Source: Acidobacteriota bacterium (GTDB lineage Bacteria; Acidobacteriota; Terriglobia; Bryobacterales; Bryobacteraceae). Taken from it: a stretch of DNA of 64,000 nucleotides. The stretch lies in the NCBI GenBank assembly GCA_017304135.1, contig JAFLBB010000005.1:41856-105855 (forward strand). The letters run 5' to 3'. The position numbers and the translations under genes are program-made. Shown piece by piece: positions 7,280 through 16,992 of the stretch; position 1 is the first letter of the stretch; each line of letters starts with the position of its first letter. A model generated the notes under the pieces. That model did no database searches. It saw only the letters and a program-made list of their open reading frames with translations, and had not been told where the DNA came from.

Positions 7280-9349
7280 ATGCATCTTCGATCCCTCGTT
7301 CTGCCGCTCGCCGCAGTGGCCACCACCTGCATGTGGGCGGATGAAGGCATCTGGCTGTTTGACCAGGTCCCACAAGCCCGCCTCCGTCAATCTCACGGCG
7401 TCACCCTCTCCGAACCGCTCTTGGAGCGTCTGCGCCTTTCCTCCATCCGGATGAATAACGGTGGTTCCGGATCGTTCGTTTCTCCCGACGGACTCATTTT
7501 CACCAACCACCACGTGGCCAGCGAGTGCATCCAGCAACTGAGCAGCAAGGAGGCCGACTACATGAAAAACGGCTTCCATGCGGCCACGCGCGAGGCGGAG
7601 AAGCCGTGCCCCGACCTGGAAGTCAACGTCCTGCTCAAAAGTAACGACGTCACGGCCAAGGTGAAAGCGGCGGGGGAGAAGGAGAAGAGCTCCGCCGCGA
7701 TCTCCCGCCTCACCAAGGCGCAGATGTCGCTCATCGAGAAGGAGTGCAGCGCCTCCACCGGGAACCGCTGCGATGTCGTCACCCTTTACTCCGGTGAAGT
7801 GTTCCATCTCTACCAGTACAAGAAGTACACCGACGTGCGGCTGGTGTTTGCTCCGGAGAACGCCATCGCGATGTTCGGCGGCGATCCGGACAACTTCACC
7901 TACCCCCGCTACTGCCTCGACATCAGCTTTCTGCGCGCCTACGAAAACGGTAAACCGGCCGTGGTGAAGAACTTTCTCCCGTGGAGCCGGCGCGGCGCCA
8001 GGGAGGGAGAACTCACGCTCGTCAGCGGCCACCCCGGCACCACCGGCCGGCTGGCCACTATGGCCGAGTTGGAATTCAATCGCGACATCGCCTTCCCCTT
8101 CGCCATCAGCCGTCAACAGGGGCTGATCGAGGAACTGCTCCGCTACAGCGCCACCAGCGCCGAGAATAAGCGCATTGCCGGCGACGAGTTGTTCAGCGTG
8201 CAGAACTCGTTCAAGGCCTACACGGGCTTTCTCGCCGGCCTGCGCGAAGCGGACCTGATGAATCGTAAGCGCGACGAGGAACAAACGCTCCGTGCCCACG
8301 TCGCCGCCGACCCCAAGCTGGCAAAGGGATACGGAGCCACCTGGGATCGCGTCGCCGAAGCCTACGCCGAATTCACCAAGATCTACAAACCCTATTCGCT
8401 GCTGGAGCACAGTCCAGCGCGGGCCTCCACGTTGTTCTCACTGGCCCGGACACTCGTCCGCATGAATGACGAGACGAAAAAACCCAGCGAGACCCGCCTG
8501 CGCGAGTTCCGCGAAACCGCGCTGGAGCCGAAGCGCCAGTTCATCCACTCCGACATCCCCCTCTACGCCTCGATGGAAACGACTGTCCTGGCCTACTATC
8601 TGGGGACTCTCCGCCAGCATCTGGGCGCCGATCATCCGGTGGTGGTGGGCGCACTTGCGGGGAAGGAGCCGCTGGCGGCGGCGCAGGCCTACGTCGAGGG
8701 CTCGAAGCTGGCCGATCTTGCCTACCGTAAGCAACTTCTTGCCGACGGCAAGTTGCTCGAAGCCAGCCGCGACCCCATGCTGGAGCTGATCCGCCTCATC
8801 GACCCCGAGGCGCGTCGCCTGCGCACGATCTTTGAAGATAAGGTGGAAGCGTCCATCTACGAGAGCGCTTCGAAGATCGCCGCCATCCGCTTCGCGAAGT
8901 TCGGTACGGACGCCTACCCCGACGCCACGTTTACCCTGCGCCTCAGCTTCGGCGCCGTGAAGGGCTACCAGAACGCCGAGGGCAAAGCGGTTCCCTACGC
9001 CACGAACTTCACGGGCCTCTTCCGCCGCGCCACCGGGAAAGAGCCCTACTCCCTGCCACAGCGCTGGCTCGACGCCCGCCGCAAACTGAAGTCGTCGACG
9101 CAATTCAACTTCGTCACCACGGCCGACACCCATGGCGGCAACTCAGGCTCACCGACAGTGAATGTGCGCGGCGAGGTCATCGGCATCCTCTTCGACGGAA
9201 ACATCGAGGGGCTTCCCAACCGCTTCGTCTACCGCGATTCGCGCGAGCGCAGCGTGCACGTCTCCACGGCCGCCATCACGGAAGCCCTGCGTGTCGTGTA
9301 CGGTGCGCAACCCTTGCTCAAGGAGTTGGGGGGAGCCAGCGTCCGCTGA
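7280..9349 (+). CDS. S46 family serine dipeptidyl-peptidase, DPP7-like
   Basis: 689 residues with an N-terminal signal peptide (to about residue 20), so periplasmic. It carries the S46 triad: His in FTNHHVA (residues 74-80), Asp214 in YCLDIS after the GGDPDNF motif, and Ser622 in HGGNSGSP. S46 peptidases remove dipeptides from the N-terminus of peptides. In Porphyromonas enzymes a residue 18 positions after the catalytic serine sets P1 preference (Arg in DPP11 for acidic, Gly in DPP7 for hydrophobic). Here that position is Gly640, which predicts DPP7-type specificity. It probably feeds peptide scavenging together with the M19 dipeptidase elsewhere in the window. The next gene follows 42 bases later on the same strand. 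Confidence 0.9.
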   Translation: MHLRSLVLPLAAVATTCMWADEGIWLFDQVPQARLRQSHGVTLSEPLLERLRLSSIRMNNGGSGSFVSPDGLIFTNHHVASECIQQLSSKEADYMKNGFHAATREAEKPCPDLEVNVLLKSNDVTAKVKAAGEKEKSSAAISRLTKAQMSLIEKECSASTGNRCDVVTLYSGEVFHLYQYKKYTDVRLVFAPENAIAMFGGDPDNFTYPRYCLDISFLRAYENGKPAVVKNFLPWSRRGAREGELTLVSGHPGTTGRLATMAELEFNRDIAFPFAISRQQGLIEELLRYSATSAENKRIAGDELFSVQNSFKAYTGFLAGLREADLMNRKRDEEQTLRAHVAADPKLAKGYGATWDRVAEAYAEFTKIYKPYSLLEHSPARASTLFSLARTLVRMNDETKKPSETRLREFRETALEPKRQFIHSDIPLYASMETTVLAYYLGTLRQHLGADHPVVVGALAGKEPLAAAQAYVEGSKLADLAYRKQLLADGKLLEASRDPMLELIRLIDPEARRLRTIFEDKVEASIYESASKIAAIRFAKFGTDAYPDATFTLRLSFGAVKGYQNAEGKAVPYATNFTGLFRRATGKEPYSLPQRWLDARRKLKSSTQFNFVTTADTHGGNSGSPTVNVRGEVIGILFDGNIEGLPNRFVYRDSRERSVHVSTAAITEALRVVYGAQPLLKELGGASVR

Positions 9350-9391
9350 GCAGGCGCCCGTCACGGCGCGCAATGTGATAACCAAATACAC

Positions 9392-10768
9392 ATGCGCATT
9401 GCGGCTGGGCTGGCACTCGTCCTCTCTTTGATCGGCGGAGCCTACGCTCAAGAACTCCGAGCCGGCCGCGCCGCGGTAAAGATCACGCCGCCCGTGGGCA
9501 TCCCCATGGCCGGCTACTACAACACGCGGCTCGCCGAAGGAACCCACGACGACCTGTGGGCCAAGGCGCTGGTTCTCGAAAGCGGCCAGACCCGCGCGGC
9601 GCTGGTCGCCTGCGACCTTGTCAACATCCCCGCCGACCTCTCCGTCGCCGCCCGCAAGCAGGCCGAAGCCGCCACCGGCATCCCGGCCGCCCACATCATC
9701 CTCAGCGCCACCCACAGCCACACCGGGCCGCTGCTCGGCGGCCGCGGCATGCAGTTCGTCCAAGGCCCCGCGCGCAAGGTGATGGAAACCTACCGTGCCG
9801 CCCTGCCGGGCAGGATTGCTGAGGCCATCCGCGCCGCGCAGGCCTCACTCACTCCGGCCCGCATCTCGTCGGCCACAGGCCACGAGGAGTCGGTGAGCTT
9901 CTACCGCCGCTTCCTGATGAAGGACGGCACCGTGCGCACCAACCCCGGCAAGCGCAATCCGCAGGTGGTCCAGCCGATGGGGCAGATCGACCCGGAGGTG
10001 CAACTGGTCTGGGTCGAATCGGCCGGCGGCAAGCCCATGCTGGCCTACATCAACCACGCGCTTCATCTCGATACCGTCGGCGGGCTTCAGTTTTCCGCCG
10101 ACTTCCCGTTCACCATCGCGAAGCTCCTCGGTAAACTCTCCGGCCCCGAGTTGGTGACCCTGTTCACCAACGGCGCCGCCGGCAACATCAACCACATCAA
10201 TACCAACTCCGCTGAGCCACAAAAGGGACATGCCGAGGCAAAGCGCATCGGCACCGTCCTGGCGGGCGAAGTCATCAAGACCATGACCCGCCTCAAGGCC
10301 GTCCCCGACGGCGCCCTGCAGGCACGCGGCGAGGTGGTCCCTCTGCCGCTGCCCGTCTACACCGCCGCCCAGGTTGCCCAGGCCAGGGCCGTCGCCGCGA
10401 AGTTCGATCAGCCGGACTCCCCTGGCACGGTGCCGCTGGCGGAGTCCTTCCGCATCCTCGACGTCGCCGAACGCAAGGGCGCACCAATCGAGGCCGAGGT
10501 GCAGGTGGTCGCCCTCGGCAAGTCGATCGCCTGGGTCGGCCTGCCGGGCGAGATTTTTGTCGAACTAGGCCAGGCGATCAAGAAGGCATCGCCCTTCCCG
10601 ATGACCATCGTGGTGGAACTGTCAGGCGGGCAGATTGGCTATGTTCCCACCCGCAAGGCATTCGAGGAGGGAGGGTACGAGGTGCTCAGCGCCCGCTTCG
10701 CTCCTGGTGGCGGGGAACTGCTCGTTGAGTCCTCACTTCGCCTTCTCAACGCCCTCCACCGCCAATAA
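9392..10768 (+). CDS. Secreted neutral/alkaline ceramidase-like hydrolase
   Basis: 458 residues with a signal peptide (MRIAAGLALVLSLIGGAYAQ). The fold start 'LRAGRAAVKITPPVGIPMAGYYNTR' and the histidine-rich 'SATHSHTGPLL' motif are hallmarks of the neutral/alkaline non-lysosomal ceramidase superfamily, where these histidines bind zinc. Later 'HALHLDTVGG' and 'FTNGAAGNINHINTN' fit the same active site. Many bacterial members are annotated as ceramidases without evidence; the natural substrate may be another amide. It follows the S46 peptidase gene by 42 bases and is probably co-transcribed. Confidence 0.75.
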   Translation: MRIAAGLALVLSLIGGAYAQELRAGRAAVKITPPVGIPMAGYYNTRLAEGTHDDLWAKALVLESGQTRAALVACDLVNIPADLSVAARKQAEAATGIPAAHIILSATHSHTGPLLGGRGMQFVQGPARKVMETYRAALPGRIAEAIRAAQASLTPARISSATGHEESVSFYRRFLMKDGTVRTNPGKRNPQVVQPMGQIDPEVQLVWVESAGGKPMLAYINHALHLDTVGGLQFSADFPFTIAKLLGKLSGPELVTLFTNGAAGNINHINTNSAEPQKGHAEAKRIGTVLAGEVIKTMTRLKAVPDGALQARGEVVPLPLPVYTAAQVAQARAVAAKFDQPDSPGTVPLAESFRILDVAERKGAPIEAEVQVVALGKSIAWVGLPGEIFVELGQAIKKASPFPMTIVVELSGGQIGYVPTRKAFEEGGYEVLSARFAPGGGELLVESSLRLLNALHRQ

Positions 10769-10869
10769 TCACATAAAATTCGTTAATAGTTGTCGGATTT
10801 CACCAGAGTGCGCCTATGCTTGCACTAGGAAATGTTAAGGTGCCGCAAAAAGCGCCTCCCAGGGGTTTT

Positions 10870-13800
10870 ATGACTAGAAATCGCATACTTGAAGGTTTTT
10901 TCACGCTTGCACTGTGCGCGATGACGCAGCTGACTGCGCAGGATTCCCGTGGCCGCGTTGTTGGCCAGGTGTTGGATTCCACAGGCGCAGCCGTCCCGGA
11001 GGCCACCGTGCTGGCCACCAACAGCGCGACGGGAGTGGTTGTGCGCTCAAGCACAAACGTCGCCGGCGCCTATGGCCTGCCCTATCTCCTGCCGGGCATG
11101 TACACGATCACGGCGGAGAAGGATGGCTTCAAGAAGTTCTCGCGCGACAACATCCAGGTTCGCGTCAACGATTCCGTTGAGCTCATCATTGAGTTGCAGG
11201 TCGGCAACGTGGCCGAATCGATCAGCGTCACAGCCGAGACACCGCTGCTGCAAACCGCTGAAGCCACGCTAGGCCAAGTGGTGGACGAACGCCGGATCAC
11301 CGAGTTGCCGCTGTTTGCCGGCAACGCGATGGACCTGGTCCACCTCGCCCCCGGCACGGTGAACGGCACCGACATGCGCTTGCGCAAAGCGCCCTTCAAC
11401 AATGCGCCTTCGCAGTTTTCCACGGTTGGAGGCGGCAACTACAACAACGACTTCACCATTGACGGCGTCTCCAACACATACTCCGACGGCACGTCGCCGC
11501 GCGTCGCCTATTCGCCGCCTGCCATGTCGATCACCGAATTCAAGGTGCAGACGGCCAGCTATGACGCCAGCATCGGCAACACGATCGGCGCCACGGTGAA
11601 CGTGAGCACCAAGGGCGGCACCAACCAGCTTCACGGCGAATTCCACGAGTGGCTGCGCAACTCGGCCTTCGATACGAAGAACATCTTCCAGAACCGTTCC
11701 GGCCAGAGCCTGCCGGTCTACCAGGACAACCGCTTCGGCAATTCGCTCGGCGGCCCGGTTTACATCCCCAAGCTCTATAACGGCAAGAACAAGACCTTCT
11801 GGTTTTACTCCTGGGAGGCCAACCTCTTCGGCAACCCGCAGAGTTATACCACCACGGTGCCCACCGAGAAGATGCGCACCGGCGACCTGAGCGAGTATCT
11901 CGCCCTTGGCGCCAACTACCAGGTCTACGATCCGTTCTCTACAGCCACCGCCCCGGGCGGCCGCTTCTCGCGCACGCCGATCGCGGGCAACATCATCCCG
12001 GTGAGCCGGCTCGACCGCGTCGCGCAGAACATGATGAAGCTCTACCCGGCGGCCAACTTCACCACCACCAACCGCGAGATCCGCAACAACTACTTCAATA
12101 CGAACAAGGCGCTGGAAACCTACTGGACCGCCATCGCGCGCTTCGACCACGCTTTCTCGGACACCCACCGCGTCTTCGTACGCTTCCACAAGGATTACTG
12201 GGAAGAAGACAAGAACCGCACCTTCAACAACGATGTCAACGGCATCATCCTGAACCGCAACAACAAGGGCATCGCCATTGACGACGTCTATGTCTTCAGC
12301 CCGTCGTTCCTGATGAACATCCGCTATGGCGTTACCTACCAGGACTTCCCGGAACGCCGCGTGAGCCGGGGCTTCGACCTTGCTTCGCTCGGCTTCTCCT
12401 CGCAACTTACCAGCCTCATCCCGCGTGAACTGGCCACCATCCCGCGCACGGCAGTGACCCCGTTCGTGGAGTTCGCCGCGTGGGAGAGCGGCGACGGCGT
12501 CACGGCTTCGATGATCCACAATCCCGTGGCCACCTTCACCTGGATGAAGGGCAGCCACAACGTCCGCTTCGGCACCGACATGCGCATCTACCGCGAGAAT
12601 CGCAACCGGTTCAATGCCGCCGTGTCCCCGCAGTACAGCTTCAACTCCACCTACACGCGCGGCCCGCTGGATTCGGCGGGAGCTCCGCAGTTGGGCGGCG
12701 AGGTGGCATCGTTCCTGCTGGGTGTGCCGGCGGGTTCGATGAGCATCGTCGATTCCACAGCCGAGCAGAGCAATGTGTACGGATTCTACATTCAGGACGA
12801 TTACAAGCTGAGTCGTAAGCTGACGGTGAACCTGGGGCTGCGCTATGAGTTCGACGCGCCGATCACGGAACGGTACAACCGCGCAGTGACGGGCTTTGCT
12901 TTTGACCAAACGAACCCAATTTCCGCGCAAGCCACGGCCAACTACGCCCGCAACCCGATCGCCGAGTTGCCCGTCAGCGCCTTCCGCGTCAACGGCGGAC
13001 TGCTGTTTGCCGGCGTCAACGGCGACCGCAACTACTGGCAAGGCGAGAAGAACAACTTCATGCCCCGCATGGGCATGGCTTACCAGTTGGATCCCAAAAC
13101 CGTCGTCCGCGCCGGTTATGGTCTCTTTTTCAACTCCATCGGCATCCTGATGACAAACACGATCGTCACCGGCTTCAGCCAGTCCACCCCGATCCAGGCC
13201 ACGCTCAACAATGGTCTGAACTTCATCGCCACCACCGCCAATCCGTTCCCGAACGGCCTCACGCAGCCGCTCAAGGCGGCCGGCGGGCTGAAGACCAACC
13301 TCGGCCAGGGCCTGACCTTTTTCCCCGAGAAGCGACTCAACCCCTATGCCCAGCGCTGGAGCTTTGGCATGCAGCGCGAAATGCCGCTGCTCTTCCTGCT
13401 CGAGGCGACCTACGTCGGCAACCGCGGCGTGCGCCTGAACACGAACCGCAACTGGAACGCCCTGCCGAACTCCTGGCTGAGCACCTCACCCGTGCGCGAC
13501 CAGGACCGCATCAACCTCCTCGCCGCGGCCTTCCCCAACCCCTTCCAGGGCACCGACCCCATCTACGGCGCCAACACCAGCCGCTCGCAGATACTCCGCC
13601 CCTACCCCCACTTCGGCGACATCGCCGGCAATGATCCGAACGGCTACTCCTGGTATCACTCCCTCCAGGTGCGCGTGGAGCGCCGCTTCAACCGCGGCTT
13701 CACCTACCAGCTCTCTTATACCTGGTCGAAGTCGATGGAAGCCGTCGAATACCTGAACGCGGGCGACTTCATGCCCTCCGAAGTCGTCTCGGGCGGCGAC

Positions 13801-14331
13801 CGCACCCATCGTTTCACCTCCAGCGGCATTTGGGAAATCCCCTTCGGCAAGGGCCGGGCGTTCGGCAACACCTGGCATCCGGTGGCCGACTTCGCCTTCG
13901 GCGGCTGGCAGTTGGGCGGTGTCTACCAGCGCCAGAGCGGGGCCCCGCTCGGCTTCGGCAACCGCATCTTCAACGGCAGCCTCGACGACATCCTCCTGCC
14001 CAAGGACCAGCGCGGCGTGGACCAATGGTTCAACGTCAACGCCGGCTTCAACCGCATCGCCGGCCAGCAACTGGCCTCCAACGTGCGGACCTTCCCGCTG
14101 CGCTTCAACGGCATCCGCGGCCCCAACCAGGACCGCTGGGACTTCTCCCTGATCAAGAACTTCAAGATCAAGGAGCGCTTCAACACCCAGTTCCGCGCCG
14201 AGACCTTCAACGCCTGGAACCACCCCAACCTGTCCGGACCGAACACGGATCCGACCAACGCCAACTTCGGCGTCATCACCGGCCAGGACGCCACGCGCTC
14301 CTGGCAGTTCGCCCTACAGGTGAAATTCTAG
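10870..14331 (+). CDS. TonB-dependent receptor with N-terminal carboxypeptidase-like regulatory domain
   Basis: 1153 residues from ATG at 10870, chosen because AGGGG precedes it and it gives a normal signal peptide (MTRNRILEGFFTLALCAMTQLTAQ); an ATG at 10816 would spoil the signal. Residues about 25-110 form a carboxypeptidase-D-like regulatory domain (GRVVGQVLDSTGAAVPEATVLA). The plug follows, with VVDERRITELPLFAGNAMDL and NNDFTIDGVSNTY, and then a very large beta-barrel that ends in the outer-membrane signature ALQVKF with a terminal phenylalanine. This Oar-like type is greatly expanded in Acidobacteria and is thought to import sugars, peptides or other polymers' breakdown products. The ligand is unknown. 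A hairpin at 14354-14388 follows. Confidence 0.9.
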   Translation: MTRNRILEGFFTLALCAMTQLTAQDSRGRVVGQVLDSTGAAVPEATVLATNSATGVVVRSSTNVAGAYGLPYLLPGMYTITAEKDGFKKFSRDNIQVRVNDSVELIIELQVGNVAESISVTAETPLLQTAEATLGQVVDERRITELPLFAGNAMDLVHLAPGTVNGTDMRLRKAPFNNAPSQFSTVGGGNYNNDFTIDGVSNTYSDGTSPRVAYSPPAMSITEFKVQTASYDASIGNTIGATVNVSTKGGTNQLHGEFHEWLRNSAFDTKNIFQNRSGQSLPVYQDNRFGNSLGGPVYIPKLYNGKNKTFWFYSWEANLFGNPQSYTTTVPTEKMRTGDLSEYLALGANYQVYDPFSTATAPGGRFSRTPIAGNIIPVSRLDRVAQNMMKLYPAANFTTTNREIRNNYFNTNKALETYWTAIARFDHAFSDTHRVFVRFHKDYWEEDKNRTFNNDVNGIILNRNNKGIAIDDVYVFSPSFLMNIRYGVTYQDFPERRVSRGFDLASLGFSSQLTSLIPRELATIPRTAVTPFVEFAAWESGDGVTASMIHNPVATFTWMKGSHNVRFGTDMRIYRENRNRFNAAVSPQYSFNSTYTRGPLDSAGAPQLGGEVASFLLGVPAGSMSIVDSTAEQSNVYGFYIQDDYKLSRKLTVNLGLRYEFDAPITERYNRAVTGFAFDQTNPISAQATANYARNPIAELPVSAFRVNGGLLFAGVNGDRNYWQGEKNNFMPRMGMAYQLDPKTVVRAGYGLFFNSIGILMTNTIVTGFSQSTPIQATLNNGLNFIATTANPFPNGLTQPLKAAGGLKTNLGQGLTFFPEKRLNPYAQRWSFGMQREMPLLFLLEATYVGNRGVRLNTNRNWNALPNSWLSTSPVRDQDRINLLAAAFPNPFQGTDPIYGANTSRSQILRPYPHFGDIAGNDPNGYSWYHSLQVRVERRFNRGFTYQLSYTWSKSMEAVEYLNAGDFMPSEVVSGGDRTHRFTSSGIWEIPFGKGRAFGNTWHPVADFAFGGWQLGGVYQRQSGAPLGFGNRIFNGSLDDILLPKDQRGVDQWFNVNAGFNRIAGQQLASNVRTFPLRFNGIRGPNQDRWDFSLIKNFKIKERFNTQFRAETFNAWNHPNLSGPNTDPTNANFGVITGQDATRSWQFALQVKF

Positions 14332-14353
14332 CCACAGGCAGCGCCTGACACCC

Positions 14354-14388
14354 ACCGCCGGGTGGCCCCACGCGGGTCGCCCGGCGGT
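14354..14388 (+). terminator. Probable rho-independent terminator after the TonB receptor gene
   Basis: ACCGCCGGG (14354-14362) pairs perfectly with CCCGGCGGT (14380-14388) around a 17-base loop. It is followed by TGTGTTG, a weak T-tract. It lies 23 bases past the receptor's stop codon. The rest of the 14332-14562 gap shows no gene. Confidence 0.5.
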
Positions 14389-14562
14389 TGTGTTGCAGTG
14401 CCACGCCCTCTGCCCGGGCTCCTCGATCCCCGCCCCCGGATCGCCCCCCTTGCTCACTCGCCATTCGCGCTATACTAGAATCTGGCTGGAAGCCAATCCG
14501 CTCAAGTCCCTCACCTCGTTGTCGGTCCGCTGATTCCCTCTTCCCGCACAACTGAACACTGA

Positions 14563-15819
14563 ATGAACAATTTCAACGAACTCTCTTTGTGTCCTGCCTT
14601 GCAGGCCAACCTTACCCGGCACGGCTTTAGCATTCCTACGCCCGTGCAAGCCCAGTCCATCCCCCCTGCGCTCGAAGGCCGCGACGTGGTCGCCACCGCC
14701 CAAACCGGCACCGGCAAGACCCTCGCCTTCCTGCTGCCCATGGTGCAGAGCTTCCTCGCCAAGACCGTCACGAAGGGCGCCCAAGCCGTCGTGCTCAGCC
14801 CGACGCGCGAACTCGCCATCCAGATTCACGAGACCTTCCAACTTCTCACCCAGGGCACCCAACTGCGTGCCGCCATCGTCGTCGGCGGCATGAACGAAAA
14901 CAAGCAACTGCACCAGATCCGCGCCGGCGCACAGGTCCTGATTGCGACCCCCGGCCGCCTCTGCGACTTCCTGCAGCGCAACCTCGTCCAGATGGACCGC
15001 GTTCGCTTCTTCGTCCTCGATGAGGCCGACCGCATGCTCGATATGGGCTTCCTGCCCTCCATCAAGACGATCCTCAAGACCGTGCCCACCAATCGCCAGA
15101 CGCTCTTCTTCTCGGCCACCATCGAGAAGTCGGTGGCCCACCTGGTGGAGTCGCACGTGAAGAACCCGGCCCGCGTTGCCATCGGCTCGGTCTCCAAGCC
15201 CACCGAACAAGTGGACCTGCACGTCTACGAAGTCGACAACGACCGCAAGCTGCCCCTGCTCGCCCACCTGCTTGAACAAGGCGATGGTTCCTTCCTCGTC
15301 TTCTCGCGCACCAAGCACGGCACGGACCGGCTGGCCAAGAACCTCTCGCGCTTCGGCATCAAAGCGGCCCGCATCCACGGCAACCGCAGCCAGAGCCAGC
15401 GCAACCAGGCGCTCGATGCCTTCAAGTCCGGCGAATACCGCGTGCTCGTCGCCACCGACGTGGCCGCCCGCGGCATTCACGTCGACAACATCTCGCATGT
15501 GGTCAACTTCGACCTGCCCCAGGCCCCGGAAGACTTCATCCACCGCATTGGCCGCACCGGCCGTGCCGGGCTGCGCGGCGTCGCCTCCTCGTTCCATGGC
15601 CGCTCCGAGCGCCAGGAGATCCGCCGCATTGAGCGTACGCTCGGCGTCCAACTCCAATCCAAGCCGCTGCCGGCGGCGCTGCCTGAGCCGAAACATGCCG
15701 CCATTGAGTTTGTCGACGAGAAGGTCGTCGTACTGAACCGCCGCGGCAACGGCGGCTACGGCCGGCCTGCCACCAAGAGCTTCGTCCCGCGCCGCCACAA
15801 GCGCCCCGCCGCGCGCTAG
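14563..15819 (+). CDS. DEAD-box ATP-dependent RNA helicase, RhlE-like
   Basis: 418 residues with all core DEAD-box motifs in order: an upstream F and Q-motif (GFSIPTPVQAQSIP, 21-34), motif I AQTGTGKT (46-53), Ia PTRELA (80-85), GG and TPGR, motif II DEAD (153-156), motif III SAT (184-186), and in domain 2 HRIGRTGR (motif VI). The tail is short and basic (RRHKRPAAR), typical of RhlE-like helicases that remodel rRNA or mRNA, often in ribosome assembly or cold adaptation. It is followed after nine bases by the deacetylase gene on the same strand. A long frame on the opposite strand is a coding shadow. Confidence 0.9.
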   Translation: MNNFNELSLCPALQANLTRHGFSIPTPVQAQSIPPALEGRDVVATAQTGTGKTLAFLLPMVQSFLAKTVTKGAQAVVLSPTRELAIQIHETFQLLTQGTQLRAAIVVGGMNENKQLHQIRAGAQVLIATPGRLCDFLQRNLVQMDRVRFFVLDEADRMLDMGFLPSIKTILKTVPTNRQTLFFSATIEKSVAHLVESHVKNPARVAIGSVSKPTEQVDLHVYEVDNDRKLPLLAHLLEQGDGSFLVFSRTKHGTDRLAKNLSRFGIKAARIHGNRSQSQRNQALDAFKSGEYRVLVATDVAARGIHVDNISHVVNFDLPQAPEDFIHRIGRTGRAGLRGVASSFHGRSERQEIRRIERTLGVQLQSKPLPAALPEPKHAAIEFVDEKVVVLNRRGNGGYGRPATKSFVPRRHKRPAAR

Positions 15820-15828
15820 CATCACAAC

Positions 15829-16791
15829 ATGGCCCTCGCCCTGCTGCTGGATCCTCTCTATCAGGACCATCTCACCGGCCAGGGCCATCCTGAACAACCT
15901 GCACGGTACGAAGCCGTCACAAGGGCCCTCGAAAGCACTCACCTGCTCGAGGGCCTTTCCCGTATTGCGCCGCGCACGGCCAACGACGATGAGCTTGCGC
16001 TCGTCCACACCGCCGGCTACATCAAGACCGTCCGCACCGAGGTGGGCGCCCTCAATGGCCGCCCCAACCTCGTGCGCGACCTCTCCACCGGCGACGTCAC
16101 CTATTCGGCCCGCTCGCTCGATGTCGCGCTGAATGCCGCCGGCGGCGTCCTGAACGCAGTGGATACCCTCTTTCAATCCGCAGCCCGCAGGGCCTTTTGT
16201 GCCGTTCGTCCTCCGGGCCACCACGCCACGCCCAACCGCGGCATGGGCTTCTGCCTGTTCAACAATGTTGCCCTCGCCGCCCGCCATGCCCAGAAGCGCC
16301 ACGGCGCCGACCGCGTCCTGATCGTCGATTGGGACGTCCATCATGGCAACGGCACCCAGGACGTGTTCTACTCCGATGGCAGCGTGATGTTCTTTTCGAC
16401 CCACCAGCACCCGTGGTATCCCGGCACCGGCATGATGCACGAAACCGGTGAGGGCGCGGGCAAGGGCCGCATTCTGAACAGCCCCCTGCCGGCAGGTTCG
16501 GGTGGCGAGGAGATCATCGGCGCGGTGCGCGAGCGCCTGCTGCCGGCCGCGCGCGACTTCAAGCCCTCGCTGGTCATTGTGTCCGCCGGCTTCGATTCCC
16601 GCCTCGGCGACCCGCTCGGCCGCTTCCGCCTCACCGACGACGACTACGTGACGCTTACGAACCTCATGCTCGAGATCGCCGCCACGCATGCCGGGGGCCG
16701 CCTGCTCTCGGTGCTCGAAGGCGGATACTCGCTGGAAGGGCTCGCCGCCGGAGTCTCAGCCCACGTCCGGGCGCTGCGCGATTCCGCCTGA
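15829..16791 (+). CDS. Histone deacetylase family (class II) zinc amidohydrolase
   Basis: 320 residues, cytoplasmic. It shows the arginase/deacetylase core: RPPGHHA (His131-His132), VDWDVHHGNGTQ with zinc ligands Asp169 and His171, the late SAGFDSRLGDPLG with the third zinc ligand, and GGYS near the end. Bacterial members remove acetyl groups from polyamines (acetylpolyamine aminohydrolases), acetoin-related or protein-lysine substrates; this family tree cannot be resolved by eye. The 3' end overlaps the convergent XRE regulator gene by 36 bases. It probably shares a transcript with the helicase nine bases upstream. Confidence 0.85.
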   Translation: MALALLLDPLYQDHLTGQGHPEQPARYEAVTRALESTHLLEGLSRIAPRTANDDELALVHTAGYIKTVRTEVGALNGRPNLVRDLSTGDVTYSARSLDVALNAAGGVLNAVDTLFQSAARRAFCAVRPPGHHATPNRGMGFCLFNNVALAARHAQKRHGADRVLIVDWDVHHGNGTQDVFYSDGSVMFFSTHQHPWYPGTGMMHETGEGAGKGRILNSPLPAGSGGEEIIGAVRERLLPAARDFKPSLVIVSAGFDSRLGDPLGRFRLTDDDYVTLTNLMLEIAATHAGGRLLSVLEGGYSLEGLAAGVSAHVRALRDSA

Positions 16792-16992
16792 TCCGTTCGA
16801 GCGTTCAGGCTCGAAGATCTCCTCAATCCGCAGGCTGAACAGGCGTGCCAGATCGAAAGCAAGCGGCAGGCTCGGATCGTAACGGCCCGTCTCGATGGCG
16901 TTCACCGTTTGCCGCGATACGCCGAGCTTGTCGGCCAGAGCCGCCTGGCTCCAGTCGCGCTCCGCCCGCAACAGCCGGAGGCGGTTCTTCAC
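16756..16992 (-). CDS. XRE-family helix-turn-helix regulator, small
   Basis: 78 residues that are almost entirely a Cro/C1-type helix-turn-helix: LRLLRAERDWSQAALADKLG, then the recognition helix SRQTVNAIETGRYDPSLPLA. This is the short YvaO/YozG-like type that usually sits in an operon with a small membrane protein and controls it. The stop codon lies inside the 3' end of the convergent deacetylase gene. Its start (ATG 16992) overlaps the stop of the membrane protein gene at 16989 by four bases, so the two genes are translationally coupled. Confidence 0.85.
   Translation of the reverse strand: MKNRLRLLRAERDWSQAALADKLGVSRQTVNAIETGRYDPSLPLAFDLARLFSLRIEEIFEPERSNGSGGIAQRPDVG

Noticed and set aside
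11269..13041. 590-codon minus-strand frame opposite the TonB receptor
   Set aside because: Composition is Val/Ala/His-biased and lacks any motif; the plus strand has the complete receptor.
14332..14562. A gene in the gap after the TonB receptor
   Set aside because: Only a hairpin and non-coding sequence are seen; the short frames there have no ribosome site.
14470..16689. 739-codon minus-strand frame opposite the helicase and deacetylase genes
   Set aside because: It is the complement of two well-supported genes; high GC keeps the frame open, and the translation is low-complexity His/Ala/Gly-rich.
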